37,933 bases of DNA from a virus: IMG/VR virus record IMGVR_UViG_3300049825_000986, positions 1-37,933 of that record. The stretch is one strand, 5' to 3'. A program made the position numbers and the translations under genes. The notes under the pieces are model-generated. The model saw only the letters and a program-made list of their open reading frames with translations. It searched no databases and had not been told where the DNA came from. Shown here one piece after another: positions 9,066 through 16,338 of this stretch; positions within the stretch are counted from its first letter, which is position 1; each line of letters starts with the position of its first letter.

Positions 9066-10676
9066 TTGGCAGATTTTAAAAAACTTATTTCCTTAATTAC
9101 TTCAACTGTTGATGGGTTTAATAACACTATTCCTGGCATTCAAAAAAAGATGCTAGATGAACTATTGTTATTAACAAAAAAGTTGGATATTAAAGGGGAA
9201 AATATTGCCATTTCTGGAGCAAATATTAAATTACTTACGCAGCTTCAAAGCAAGTTGCAAAACATTATACTTAACCCAAATTATGTAAATGGCGTTAAAG
9301 AATATGTAAATTCATTTAATGATGTTGTAAATATTCAGCACGATTATTTTACAGAAATAACCGAAAAATTTAAACCACCAAAGTTAAGCAGTGAGCTTAA
9401 AAAACAAGCTATAATAGGAGTAGTTAACAACCTCACAGAAAATGGATTAAATGCTAATGTTATTGATAAAGTAAAAGATATTTTGCGAAAGTCAATAACA
9501 ACTGGCGGTAGTTACTCCAGTCTTAGCCAATCCTTAACCAATTTTATAATTGATAATAAAAGTGGGGAAGGGCAATTAGTAAAGTACACGAAGCAAATTA
9601 CCACAGATGCATTAAATCAATTTAGTGGCCAGTACACCCAATTAATAAGTAGTGATCTAGGATATGAATGGTTTCGATATTCTGGTTCCAATATTGAAAC
9701 TACACGCCCTTTTTGCCTGGCTTGTACCGAAAGAAAATATTTTCATATAAGCGAACTTCCAAATGTTTTAAAAGGAAAATTTCAAGAATTTGTAAAGTAT
9801 AATGGTGCTGTAAACCCTAAAACCGATTTACCTTATGGCTTTATTCCTAATACCGATGTAAGCAATTTTATGATTAACCGTGGTGGTTATAATTGTGGTC
9901 ATCAATGGCGACCAGTTAGTGAGGACCTTGTACCAATGGAACACCAATATAGGGTAAAAAGTACTTTGGATTACCACAATTGGGCATTGGCAAATAATAG
10001 GGAAGTTGAACCTATAAAAGCACAAGAAACAAAAGATGTAAAAGTTGAACCTACAATTAAAGAAAAGGTACTAGAAAAAAATAAAGATATTTTAAAAAAG
10101 ATAGAGGCAAAAGGTTATGTAATGGATAATGAATTGTTAGATAGTTTGGGTGATGAAATAAGTTTTACAACAATGCGGAAGAGTGGTGCTCATTATTTAC
10201 ATAGTACAAAAACTATTTCTATTGGAAGTAATCCTGATCGGATGAAAAGTGAATATTTCAAACAAACAGTTTTACCTCACGAGATTGGTCATGCTATTCA
10301 TAGTGCCAAAGGAATAATAGAAAAAGGTGTTGTTAGTGAGGACTTTGCAAATCACTTTGCAAAATTAAAAACAAAAATTTCAGGCAAAGAAAAAGAGATT
10401 AACGAATTAATCTATTCCAAAATAAAAGAAAATCGAAACAATGAAAACAACTTAGAGCAACTTTATGTAATCTATGACATACTTGGTAGCTTAACTAAAG
10501 GTAGATATGGCGGGGGTCATACAAAATCTTACTATAATAGACCTACTGGTGGACAAGTAGAAATATTCGCTCATTCAGTAAGCTTATTTAAGGTTAAAAA
10601 CGATTTTGAAAGCATTTCCACTGAAATTGCTGATGTTATTAGAGAAATGAAAGCTTATATATCAAAAGTCTTGTAA
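9066..10676 (+). CDS. MuF-type minor head protein fused to a zinc metallopeptidase (zincin) domain
   Basis: 536 residues. Residues ~90-295 match the MuF/SPP1 gp7 head-morphogenesis fold: a helical part, then YSGSNIETTRPFCLAC (C217) and GGYNCGHQWRP (C277), the conserved Arg/Cys and N-C-x-H elements. After a Lys/Glu linker (~310-345) comes a second domain with HEIGH (H405, E406, H409), an HExxH zinc site, and E499 in EIFAHS as possible third ligand. MuF proteins enter the capsid, and some phages fuse them to toxin or effector domains delivered with the DNA, so a delivered peptidase is plausible. The only fitting start is TTG at 9066; the 105 bases before it have stops in this frame, so the N-terminus is uncertain. 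The 3' end overlaps the convergent gene by 15 nt. Confidence 0.8.
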   Translation: MADFKKLISLITSTVDGFNNTIPGIQKKMLDELLLLTKKLDIKGENIAISGANIKLLTQLQSKLQNIILNPNYVNGVKEYVNSFNDVVNIQHDYFTEITEKFKPPKLSSELKKQAIIGVVNNLTENGLNANVIDKVKDILRKSITTGGSYSSLSQSLTNFIIDNKSGEGQLVKYTKQITTDALNQFSGQYTQLISSDLGYEWFRYSGSNIETTRPFCLACTERKYFHISELPNVLKGKFQEFVKYNGAVNPKTDLPYGFIPNTDVSNFMINRGGYNCGHQWRPVSEDLVPMEHQYRVKSTLDYHNWALANNREVEPIKAQETKDVKVEPTIKEKVLEKNKDILKKIEAKGYVMDNELLDSLGDEISFTTMRKSGAHYLHSTKTISIGSNPDRMKSEYFKQTVLPHEIGHAIHSAKGIIEKGVVSEDFANHFAKLKTKISGKEKEINELIYSKIKENRNNENNLEQLYVIYDILGSLTKGRYGGGHTKSYYNRPTGGQVEIFAHSVSLFKVKNDFESISTEIADVIREMKAYISKVL

Positions 10677-10865
10677 CGCATAGGTAACATTACCAGTATA
10701 TTCACCATCAATAACTTCATCAATCCAAATAATTTTTTTATTTTCCTCGATTGCTTTTGGTACTAATTCTTTTTCAATAAAATCAAAGCCAAAAGTAGAA
10801 GCGCCGCCATATAAATCAGCTTCAGTTTGATTTCTTGTTCTTAAATATAAATCCAAAGTGTTCAT
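10662..10865 (-). CDS. Small hypothetical protein, last gene of the minus-strand island
   Basis: 67 residues starting MNTLDLYLRTRNQTEADLY. The ATG at 10865 is preferred over the longer frame from 10925 because it begins 2 nt after the stop of the upstream 54-residue gene, whereas the longer frame would overlap that gene by 58 nt. The middle is Lys/Glu-rich with an IIWIDEVIDG strand. No family recognised. It converges with the MuF-peptidase gene and overlaps its stop. A role as partner or immunity protein for the peptidase domain is only a guess from position. Confidence 0.6.
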   Translation of the reverse strand: MNTLDLYLRTRNQTEADLYGGASTFGFDFIEKELVPKAIEENKKIIWIDEVIDGEYTGNVTYALQDF

Positions 10866-10867
10866 AA

Positions 10868-11032
10868 TTACATTTTTAAAAATCCTTCTAATATTTTTTC
10901 GTAGTCCATTATTTGGTGCACCCATACCATTTCACCACTTTCATCATCTATTTCAAAATTTGGTTCACATACACATTCCGCATCTTCAATATGCTTTTCT
11001 TTTTCACTTTCTGGAATAATGTGTATTGCCAT
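10868..11032 (-). CDS. Small acidic hypothetical protein (54 aa)
   Basis: Starts MAIHIIPESEKEKHIEDAEC and ends FLKM. It is acidic and has a C-V-C pair near residue 20 followed by an acidic strand-turn segment and VWVHQ. Small proteins beginning with an HIIPE segment and carrying a Cys pair recur in Bacteroidota prophages, from memory, so I treat it as a real gene despite its length. It fits tightly: stop 2 nt before the next gene's ATG and start 1 nt after the stop of the gene upstream. Function unknown. Confidence 0.7.
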   Translation of the reverse strand: MAIHIIPESEKEKHIEDAECVCEPNFEIDDESGEMVWVHQIMDYEKILEGFLKM

Positions 11033-11033
11033 A

Positions 11034-11237
11034 TTACGAAGTTAGTTTAAAAAGCATATTCTTTTCTTTGCTTAACTCAAAATCATAGTGCACATCTGAA
11101 TTTAAGCCACAAACGACTTTGTACATTACTTCTTTTCTATAAACTTCAATGCAATAAACCAATCTTGGTAACTGTTCTGTGTCGGTAACCAAATATACAG
11201 TTTCCCCAATATCAAATTCATTAATAATTGTTTTCAT
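11034..11237 (-). CDS. Small hypothetical protein (67 aa)
   Basis: Starts MKTIINEFDIGETVYLVTD and is rich in beta-forming residues (LVYCIEVYRKEVMYKVVCG), which suggests a small SH3-like or OB-like barrel; that is a reading of the pattern only. Its ATG overlaps the stop of the upstream gene by 4 nt (ATGA type), so the two are translationally coupled. Proteins of this size and layout are common hypothetical proteins in Bacteroidota phages. No function known. Confidence 0.65.
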   Translation of the reverse strand: MKTIINEFDIGETVYLVTDTEQLPRLVYCIEVYRKEVMYKVVCGLNSDVHYDFELSKEKNMLFKLTS

Positions 11238-11416
11238 TTTTCTTGTAATTTTTTTCCTCTTCTAAGTAATAAGTATATAGTTTGTTCTAAACTATACTGG
11301 CAATTGCACTTTTTCTTTTGTTCTGCCTGAGCATCTATAACTATATCATAAATATCCTTAGGAATGCCCCTTAATTGTAAATGTTTAGGCTTATAATTTT
11401 CTTTAGTTATATCCAT
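11234..11416 (-). CDS. Small helical protein, possibly ribbon-helix-helix-like
   Basis: 60 residues starting MDITKENYKPKHLQLRGIP. The centre (IPKDIYDIVIDAQAEQKKK, then YSLEQTIYLLLRRGKK) looks like a strand followed by two helices, as in small RHH-type regulators, but no DNA-binding residues can be proven. The ATG at 11416 is chosen over the TTG at 11425 because a promoter -7 box ends only 6 nt upstream of it; the transcript would then be leaderless or nearly so. First gene of the four-gene minus-strand operon. Confidence 0.6.
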   Translation of the reverse strand: MDITKENYKPKHLQLRGIPKDIYDIVIDAQAEQKKKCNCQYSLEQTIYLLLRRGKKLQEK

Positions 11417-11422
11417 TTGATA

Positions 11423-11454
11423 CAAATATAAATTTATTAATAGTAAAATACAAA
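11423..11454 (-). promoter_or_regulatory. Bacteroidota-type promoter of the minus-strand island
   Basis: On the minus strand TTTG (11454-11451), exactly 20 nt of spacer, then TATATTTG (11430-11423) match the Bacteroidota -33/-7 consensus TTTG-N19-21-TAnnTTTG perfectly. It points into the gene starting at 11416, so the start codon would lie at or within a few bases of the transcription start. This gives the island expression independent of the plus-strand head operon, which is typical of accessory genes active in the prophage. Confidence 0.75.
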
Positions 11455-11489
11455 GATTTTAAATAAAATTTGTGTAAAATTTACAAAAA

Positions 11490-11894
11490 ATGGCAAAAAA
11501 GCTTAAAGTTACCCAACCAGTTACAATTGATGGTCAAAATTTAGCCTATGATGGCGATATAAAACCATTAACTACTTCAAGTATTGTGGAGCTAGGTGCA
11601 AAAAAAGAATTTGAAAAATTTAATGAGCAGTTACCCGAGCATCTTAAATACACTTTTGAAGTAGTAGACGAAGATGGTGTAGAGGCTGCTTCAAATGTAG
11701 ATGTAGCTAAAATAACTTCAGAATTAGCCGACAAGGAAGCAGAAGTTACTAAAGCTAATGAGGCTGTAGTTGCTAAGGATAAAGCTATTGCCGACAAGGA
11801 AGCAGAAGTTGCTAAAGCTAATGAGCAAATTGCCAATCTAACAAAGCAGTTAGACGAAGCAAAAAAAGCTGCAGCAAAAACAGTCGTTAAATAA
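11490..11894 (+). CDS. Small coiled-coil head-region protein
   Basis: 134 residues. The first half (MAKKLKVTQPVTIDGQ to about residue 75) is a small mixed domain. The second half is a Lys/Glu/Ala coiled coil containing a duplicated 12-residue unit (ADKEAEVTKANE and ADKEAEVAKANE). It sits between the MuF protein and the scaffold-like protein, so a part in head assembly is possible, for example as an assembly or decoration factor. First plus-strand gene after the antisense island. No family recognised. Confidence 0.6.
   Translation: MAKKLKVTQPVTIDGQNLAYDGDIKPLTTSSIVELGAKKEFEKFNEQLPEHLKYTFEVVDEDGVEAASNVDVAKITSELADKEAEVTKANEAVVAKDKAIADKEAEVAKANEQIANLTKQLDEAKKAAAKTVVK
11727..11825 (+). repeat. 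36-bp direct repeat inside the coiled-coil gene
   Basis: Positions 11727-11762 and 11790-11825 are identical at 35 of 36 bases (ACT against GCT in one codon). The near identity at DNA level shows a recent in-frame duplication that lengthens the coiled coil by a whole number of heptad-like units. Confidence 0.85.
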
Positions 11895-11916
11895 TTAGTA
11901 ACCCAATCACTAAAAT

Positions 11917-12798
11917 ATGATTCATAATTTAGGCCAGTTGCTACAGCACTTGGCAACAAAATCTGGAGTATTAGCAAATGATCCCAACTTAATAAATGTA
12001 TTAAGCAATGCTGAACTCACTAAAATAACTTTGCATAGCGATTTAGTTAGGCAAATTGATGAAAATCTATTATCTATCGATGTTGCAAAGGACAATCACC
12101 CGGTATTATCTACCCATTATAAAAGTCAAGCATTAAATGCTTTGGATAAAAGACTTTTAGCAATAGTGGGGGAATCTAATTTGCTTAATGAAGAGGAATT
12201 AACGGAGTTTAAAAAACCAACTAATAGCTACAAAAAGCTTGATACCGTTTTTGAAAAACTTAAAGCGGTTAAACCTGAGCCGTCTGGTGATGCTAAGCCA
12301 AATGAGGCTTTAAAAAAGCAAGTGGATGAGTTAGTTGTAAAGATTGCAGAAGGTGTTAAAGAAAGAGAAACATTAGTAGCAACACATAATGAATCTTTAC
12401 AAAAAGTAAAAACTGGTTACACATTCAGAGAAAAATTAGGCACTAGAAAAACTATTTTAGATGCACTTTCTCAAGAGACAAGAACGACTAGCCTTATGGC
12501 TGTTATTGATAAAGCATTGCAAGAAAAAGACGCAGTGCTCACTTATGATGAAAATGGCAATGCACAATTGCAAAAAAAAGACGGTACAAAACTATTAGCT
12601 GCCAACAATACTCCAATTTCGTTAGACGATCTTATTGATGGTGCTTTAGCTACCGAAAAATTATTAGTGGTTGCGCCAGAGCAATCAACCAATCCAACGC
12701 CTACACCAATTACGGTGCCTGGCGGTAATCCGACCGTAATTGACGGTACCAACCAATCTGTAGCAGATTATAATTTAGCTCAATTAGGGGTTAATTAA
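11917..12798 (+). CDS. Scaffold-like protein before the capsid gene (putative)
   Basis: 293 residues. Helical N-terminal region, a Lys/Glu-rich middle with KLKAVKPEPSGDAK and a coiled-coil stretch (residues ~125-165), then a Pro/Thr/Asn-rich C-terminal part (TNPTPTPITVPGGN). Long helical, charged proteins just upstream of the major capsid gene are usually scaffolding proteins, which shape the procapsid and are removed later. No protease motif is visible here. Assigned from position and composition. Confidence 0.55.
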   Translation: MIHNLGQLLQHLATKSGVLANDPNLINVLSNAELTKITLHSDLVRQIDENLLSIDVAKDNHPVLSTHYKSQALNALDKRLLAIVGESNLLNEEELTEFKKPTNSYKKLDTVFEKLKAVKPEPSGDAKPNEALKKQVDELVVKIAEGVKERETLVATHNESLQKVKTGYTFREKLGTRKTILDALSQETRTTSLMAVIDKALQEKDAVLTYDENGNAQLQKKDGTKLLAANNTPISLDDLIDGALATEKLLVVAPEQSTNPTPTPITVPGGNPTVIDGTNQSVADYNLAQLGVN

Positions 12799-12831
12799 AG
12801 CTACAGCAAACCTTTTTTATTATTTAAAAAA

Positions 12832-13989
12832 ATGGCAGATGGTTATAACGTGCCCATATTAAGGCACATAAGTCAGGTTAATAAAATTAATCCTGCTAAA
12901 AAAATAGCACCACTAGGAATGCTTAGTGCTGTATTATCTAATCAAGATAACAGTGCACAATTAATTAACTCCGACCGTGATGAAAGCGGTCATAGAAAAG
13001 AGTTAAAAGTAAAGTATCGTAAAAGAGTTTTGGAAAGTGCTGTAAGCGATGGCCCAGCAGATTGTAATGGTGGTGCAACTCCAGTTTACAACGAATTTGG
13101 CTTTCCAGCAATGTTGCAAAATACGTATCAATTATTTGTTCCTATCAATTTACTTCGTCAATACGAAAAAGATTGTAGCGACCATATTACTTTGAATGGT
13201 GCTGTTCCTGTTGATATTAAGAAGCAGACCAACGTAATGAAAGAAATGTATGAAATGCTTGTAGAAGGTGGCCAAGCCATTTTAAAGCGTATTAACACTC
13301 GTTTAGTTACAAGTATGGCTACACAATTTGGCGTTAATACAGTAAGCGGTAACAATGCTGCAAGAGCATTATCATTTCAATTGGGTACTACAGGTATGCA
13401 AGATGCAATGGTGCAATTAATTAACGACTGGAGAGAAAACGAATTAGACGATGCTGTTTTTATGGTTGGTAATGGTGCATTTTCAAACTATGATCTTATT
13501 AAAAGGATTATGAGTAATATGCCAAACGACCAAGGTGTTAATCAAGCGGCTTTGGCTAACCTTATGCCTAAAGTATACTTTGATAAAGATACTAGAGCTG
13601 TTTGGGGTGCTAACCAAGTTGGTGTATTTGAAAAGGGTAGTGTACACTTCTTAACGTACAACGATTACCAAGGTAATTTCCGTCAATCTGTTGCTAATAG
13701 TGATTTCTTCACAATGGCTTTACCTATTAATGAATATGTAGGTACTATGTATAACCCAATGCCAAATGAAAACTTGAATAAGCTTTTATTTGATGTGCAA
13801 GTGAAAGAATTTGATTGTGCTCAAGAGTTACTTATTAATGGTGTGCTTACTAATACTGGCGGTCCTGGTGTTTTAATTTCACTAAACAAAAAGTGGAATT
13901 TGTTCACTAAGCCTACAAGCTTGTATGAAACTGCAGATCCATTATTTGGAACAAATGGAACACTTCGTTATACTATTACAGGTACTTAA
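12832..13989 (+). CDS. Major capsid protein (putative)
   Basis: 385 residues starting MADGYNVPILRHISQVNK. It follows the scaffold-like gene, precedes the connector genes, and is followed by a strong hairpin, as expected for the most highly expressed structural gene. The sequence is compact, without membrane segments, and has mixed alpha/beta character (FSNYDLIKRIMSNMPNDQ; NEYVGTMYNPMPNENLN) consistent with an HK97-fold subunit, although the fold cannot be proven by eye. The leader is A-rich with no Shine-Dalgarno sequence. Confidence 0.7.
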   Translation: MADGYNVPILRHISQVNKINPAKKIAPLGMLSAVLSNQDNSAQLINSDRDESGHRKELKVKYRKRVLESAVSDGPADCNGGATPVYNEFGFPAMLQNTYQLFVPINLLRQYEKDCSDHITLNGAVPVDIKKQTNVMKEMYEMLVEGGQAILKRINTRLVTSMATQFGVNTVSGNNAARALSFQLGTTGMQDAMVQLINDWRENELDDAVFMVGNGAFSNYDLIKRIMSNMPNDQGVNQAALANLMPKVYFDKDTRAVWGANQVGVFEKGSVHFLTYNDYQGNFRQSVANSDFFTMALPINEYVGTMYNPMPNENLNKLLFDVQVKEFDCAQELLINGVLTNTGGPGVLISLNKKWNLFTKPTSLYETADPLFGTNGTLRYTITGT

Positions 13990-13995
13990 TTTATA

Positions 13996-14028
13996 AAATG
14001 TAACCTATGTTACCCATAGGTTACATTT
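13996..14028 (+). terminator. Perfect 14-bp hairpin after the capsid gene
   Basis: Arms 13996-14009 and 14015-14028 are fully complementary with a 5-nt loop (TTACC), followed by a T-rich stretch interrupted by A (TATTTTCTT). It starts 6 nt after the capsid stop codon. It probably acts as a partial terminator or as a 3' stabiliser that raises capsid mRNA over the downstream connector genes. The ATG at 14007 lies inside it, one reason to start the next gene at 14040. Confidence 0.7.
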
Positions 14029-14039
14029 ATTTTCTTACT

Positions 14040-14567
14040 ATGGATTTAGAATGCTTTATTAATCATATTGGAATTAAAAGCTGTGGAAATACTCCCAGTA
14101 CCAGTGGCTCTTTTATAAATGAATTGCCAGGTATTACTTTTAAAATGATTGATAGTATTACCGACATAGAGCAACAAACTTTTGTTCAATTTTGGAATGA
14201 TATACAAAAAACCGCCTTAAGAAAATTTACAAAAGAAGTAACCAGTCGTTTTACTAAGAAGTATGAAGGCTTTTGTTGCAGTGGTGATGAGTGTCAAATC
14301 GATTTTATAGTATGTACCAATATTGATTTATTTGAAGATGCTTGGATGTATTTGTTAGGTATAGAATTAATGATGGCAAGATTGTATTCTGATAGATTTA
14401 ATAGATATACCACAATAGACAGAAACCAAGCAACTGAGTTAAAAGATTTTTATATGGTAGAGTTTGAAAAAAGTTTGAACCACGCCATAAAGTACATACC
14501 TAAAGATTTTATTGAAAAGTGTTATGAGTGCAGAAGCACAATAGACCACGTAGAAGTATTACCGTGA
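14040..14567 (+). CDS. Head-tail connector protein (putative)
   Basis: 175 residues starting MDLECFINHIGIK. An in-frame ATG at 14007 is rejected because it lies within the hairpin after the capsid gene. The segment SGSFINELPGI followed by a helical domain resembles small neck or adaptor proteins that follow the capsid gene in Bacteroidota phages. Two Cys pairs are present (FCCSGDEC; CYEC). Position between capsid and tail-completion genes supports an adaptor role. Its stop overlaps the next start (GTGA). Confidence 0.55.
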   Translation: MDLECFINHIGIKSCGNTPSTSGSFINELPGITFKMIDSITDIEQQTFVQFWNDIQKTALRKFTKEVTSRFTKKYEGFCCSGDECQIDFIVCTNIDLFEDAWMYLLGIELMMARLYSDRFNRYTTIDRNQATELKDFYMVEFEKSLNHAIKYIPKDFIEKCYECRSTIDHVEVLP

Positions 14568-15013
14568 TAAGAGTAAAAACAAATATTAGTGTCGTTTCTT
14601 CAAGTCTACTGAATAAAATTGCAGTGCTTAAAAATCCACAGCAGTTTCTTAGGCCAGTAGCTATTGATGCATTAGCACTAATGACAGAAAGAATACACGA
14701 AGAAGGTAAAGCTGCCGACGGAAGCCCAATTGGTACTTATAGTAATAACTATTTAAAGCTAAGGCAAGGCAAATACAAACGAAATGGCGATACTAAAATT
14801 ACGGTTAGTCTTACACGACAGCTAGAAAATACCTGGAGTGTAATAGCTACTACCAATGGCTGGGGAATTGGGTTTACTAATGTAACTAATGCACAAAAAT
14901 TAAAATGGGTAGAGGAACAAAAAAGTAAAAAGATTGGTGCTTTAACTACTAAGGAAAAAGAATATGCAATTACCAAATTAGAAAAAGTGATAAAAGAAGC
15001 ATTAAGTAAATGA
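14564..15013 (+). CDS. Phage virion morphogenesis / tail completion protein
   Basis: 149 residues from GTG 14564, which overlaps the previous stop by 4 nt; the longer GTG at 14528 would overlap it by 40 nt. A helical N-terminus, a segment AADGSPIGTYSNNYLKLRQGK, then SLTRQLENTWSV and a mixed domain match the pattern of the Mu gpG / HK97 gp10-like family, which closes the head-to-tail junction. The end is Lys-rich. It overlaps the next start (ATGA). Confidence 0.65.
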   Translation: MIRVKTNISVVSSSLLNKIAVLKNPQQFLRPVAIDALALMTERIHEEGKAADGSPIGTYSNNYLKLRQGKYKRNGDTKITVSLTRQLENTWSVIATTNGWGIGFTNVTNAQKLKWVEEQKSKKIGALTTKEKEYAITKLEKVIKEALSK

Positions 15014-15606
15014 GTTATTTAAAAAAAATAGTAACACTTATTAATGATGGTTTAAACGAAGGTTTTTTAAACCAAAAGCTTTTTGTAAATAATAAAATAA
15101 TTGGTATTGCTCAACTTTTACCACGTAGAGAAAACGACAAATTAGAGTTACTTCCTTGCTATGTAAGTAATAATGGAGATGCGCAATATGTTGGACCAGA
15201 TGCGGATTATGATTACTTGGCTTACCATAGATGTTTAGGTATTACCGTAGCTAAAGCAAATGTAAATACTGGTTACGGAGATGCCAAAGGATATGATGCC
15301 AATAGTACAAGAATGAGTTATGTTGTTTTTTGTTGTAAAAATAAAATTGAAAAAAGTAACGATGAAATTGCCTTATTTATACAAGCGAATTTTATAGAAG
15401 CTTTGGAAAAAGAAAATTTACAAGACTTACAATTAAAAGCCTGTAATATAAAAATTACAGATATAGTCTTAAATGACTTGCAGGTGTTTAATGAAGAATT
15501 TCAAGGAGTGGAGTACTTTTTAAAACCTGAACAATTTCTATTAAAGGTGAATTACACCATTGAAAGTGCTTTTGATAAAAAGTGCTTTAAAAATTGTTGT
15601 GAATAA
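15010..15606 (+). CDS. Tail terminator-like protein (putative)
   Basis: 198 residues, ATGA overlap with the tail completion gene. Mixed alpha/beta, starting MSYLKKIVTLINDGLNEG, without membrane or signal segments. In siphophages the gene between the gp10-like protein and the major tail protein is normally the tail terminator, which caps the tube. I do not recognise a sequence signature. Position is the main support. Confidence 0.5.
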   Translation: MSYLKKIVTLINDGLNEGFLNQKLFVNNKIIGIAQLLPRRENDKLELLPCYVSNNGDAQYVGPDADYDYLAYHRCLGITVAKANVNTGYGDAKGYDANSTRMSYVVFCCKNKIEKSNDEIALFIQANFIEALEKENLQDLQLKACNIKITDIVLNDLQVFNEEFQGVEYFLKPEQFLLKVNYTIESAFDKKCFKNCCE

Positions 15607-15628
15607 AAATTAAAAAAAATTATTTATT

Positions 15629-16237
15629 ATGCCTATAGTAAATCCTTGTGCAGGAGATATATTAGACCCAAAATGCGACCCTTGTTTTGGCGAAGTAGAA
15701 CACGGTAGAATCCGTGGAGGTGCTTATGTACATCATACATACAAAGCCGAATTCGAAGCTAAAATTATTGATTTACAAACTGCAGTTAATGCTGTACCTC
15801 AAGTTCCAGCTACAATTACAGCAGCTAGAACAGCTTTAAAAACTGCTTGGGATGCTGGAGTTACTGACAAAGTAATTTACGTGATTCCAGAAACTACAGG
15901 AACTTTCGACGGTGGTGCACCTGTTGAAGGTCCTGGTTATGGCGACCGTACTAGTCGTTTTATTGGCTTTACTTTTGGTTTGGCTTACAAAGATCCAAGC
16001 TTTAAGGCCAACACTGGTTTTTACAATACTATTAGTCGTTCTACTGGATGGCATTTTATATGGAGAACAGAAACGCTTACTAGAATTAGTAACAACCCTG
16101 TAACCATTGTTCATAAATCACCTGTTCAGGAAGATATGAATAGTGAAGTAGTATGGGAAGTTGAAATTAAGTGGAATGGTAAGGACCAACCAATTAGTTA
16201 TACTGAAATGATAGAATTGTTTGTTTGCCCAAACTAG
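15629..16237 (+). CDS. Major tail protein, short form (probable)
   Basis: 202 residues starting MPIVNPCAGDILDPKCDPCFGE. It follows the tail-terminator-like gene and precedes the fibre, the normal slot of the tail tube subunit. The body is beta-rich (RFIGFTFGLAYKDPSFKAN; WHFIWRTETLTRI; SEVVWEVEIKWNGK), consistent with a tube-forming beta-barrel. The last codons before TAG are TGC CCA AAC, which contain the slippery heptamer C CCA AAC; a -1 shift there would extend the protein by 31 residues (see the separate entry). No sheath gene is visible, so a siphovirus-type tail is likely. Confidence 0.65.
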   Translation: MPIVNPCAGDILDPKCDPCFGEVEHGRIRGGAYVHHTYKAEFEAKIIDLQTAVNAVPQVPATITAARTALKTAWDAGVTDKVIYVIPETTGTFDGGAPVEGPGYGDRTSRFIGFTFGLAYKDPSFKANTGFYNTISRSTGWHFIWRTETLTRISNNPVTIVHKSPVQEDMNSEVVWEVEIKWNGKDQPISYTEMIELFVCPN

Positions 16238-16329
16238 GAGGGGGTTCACCATCCCCATCTGGTTTAATTATCACTGAAATTTCAGAACCGATAATACAAG
16301 AAAATGGTGGTTATTTTATTCAAGAATAA
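16228..16329 (+). other. Programmed -1 ribosomal frameshift site and C-terminal extension of the major tail protein
   Basis: The heptamer C CCA AAC (16228-16234) fits X XXY YYZ and sits directly before TAG 16235-16237. After slipping, ribosomes read CCC AAA CTA GGA and continue to TAA 16327-16329, adding 31 residues: a linker with GGGSPSPSG, then a short domain ending IIQENGGYFIQE. A GGGG/CCCC hairpin (16241-16244 with 16253-16256) begins 6 nt after the heptamer, the usual spacing for a stimulatory structure. The extended product would be join(15629..16234,16234..16329), 233 residues. The extension has no start codon of its own near its 5' end. Tail proteins of some phages are known to be made in two lengths this way. 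Confidence 0.75.
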
Positions 16330-16338
16330 ACTTATAAA

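Noticed and set aside
11546-11977. 143-residue minus-strand frame opposite the coiled-coil gene
   Set aside because: Ala/Ser/Leu repeats arise from the antisense of the Lys/Ala repeat; the plus-strand gene fits the operon and the amino-acid pattern.
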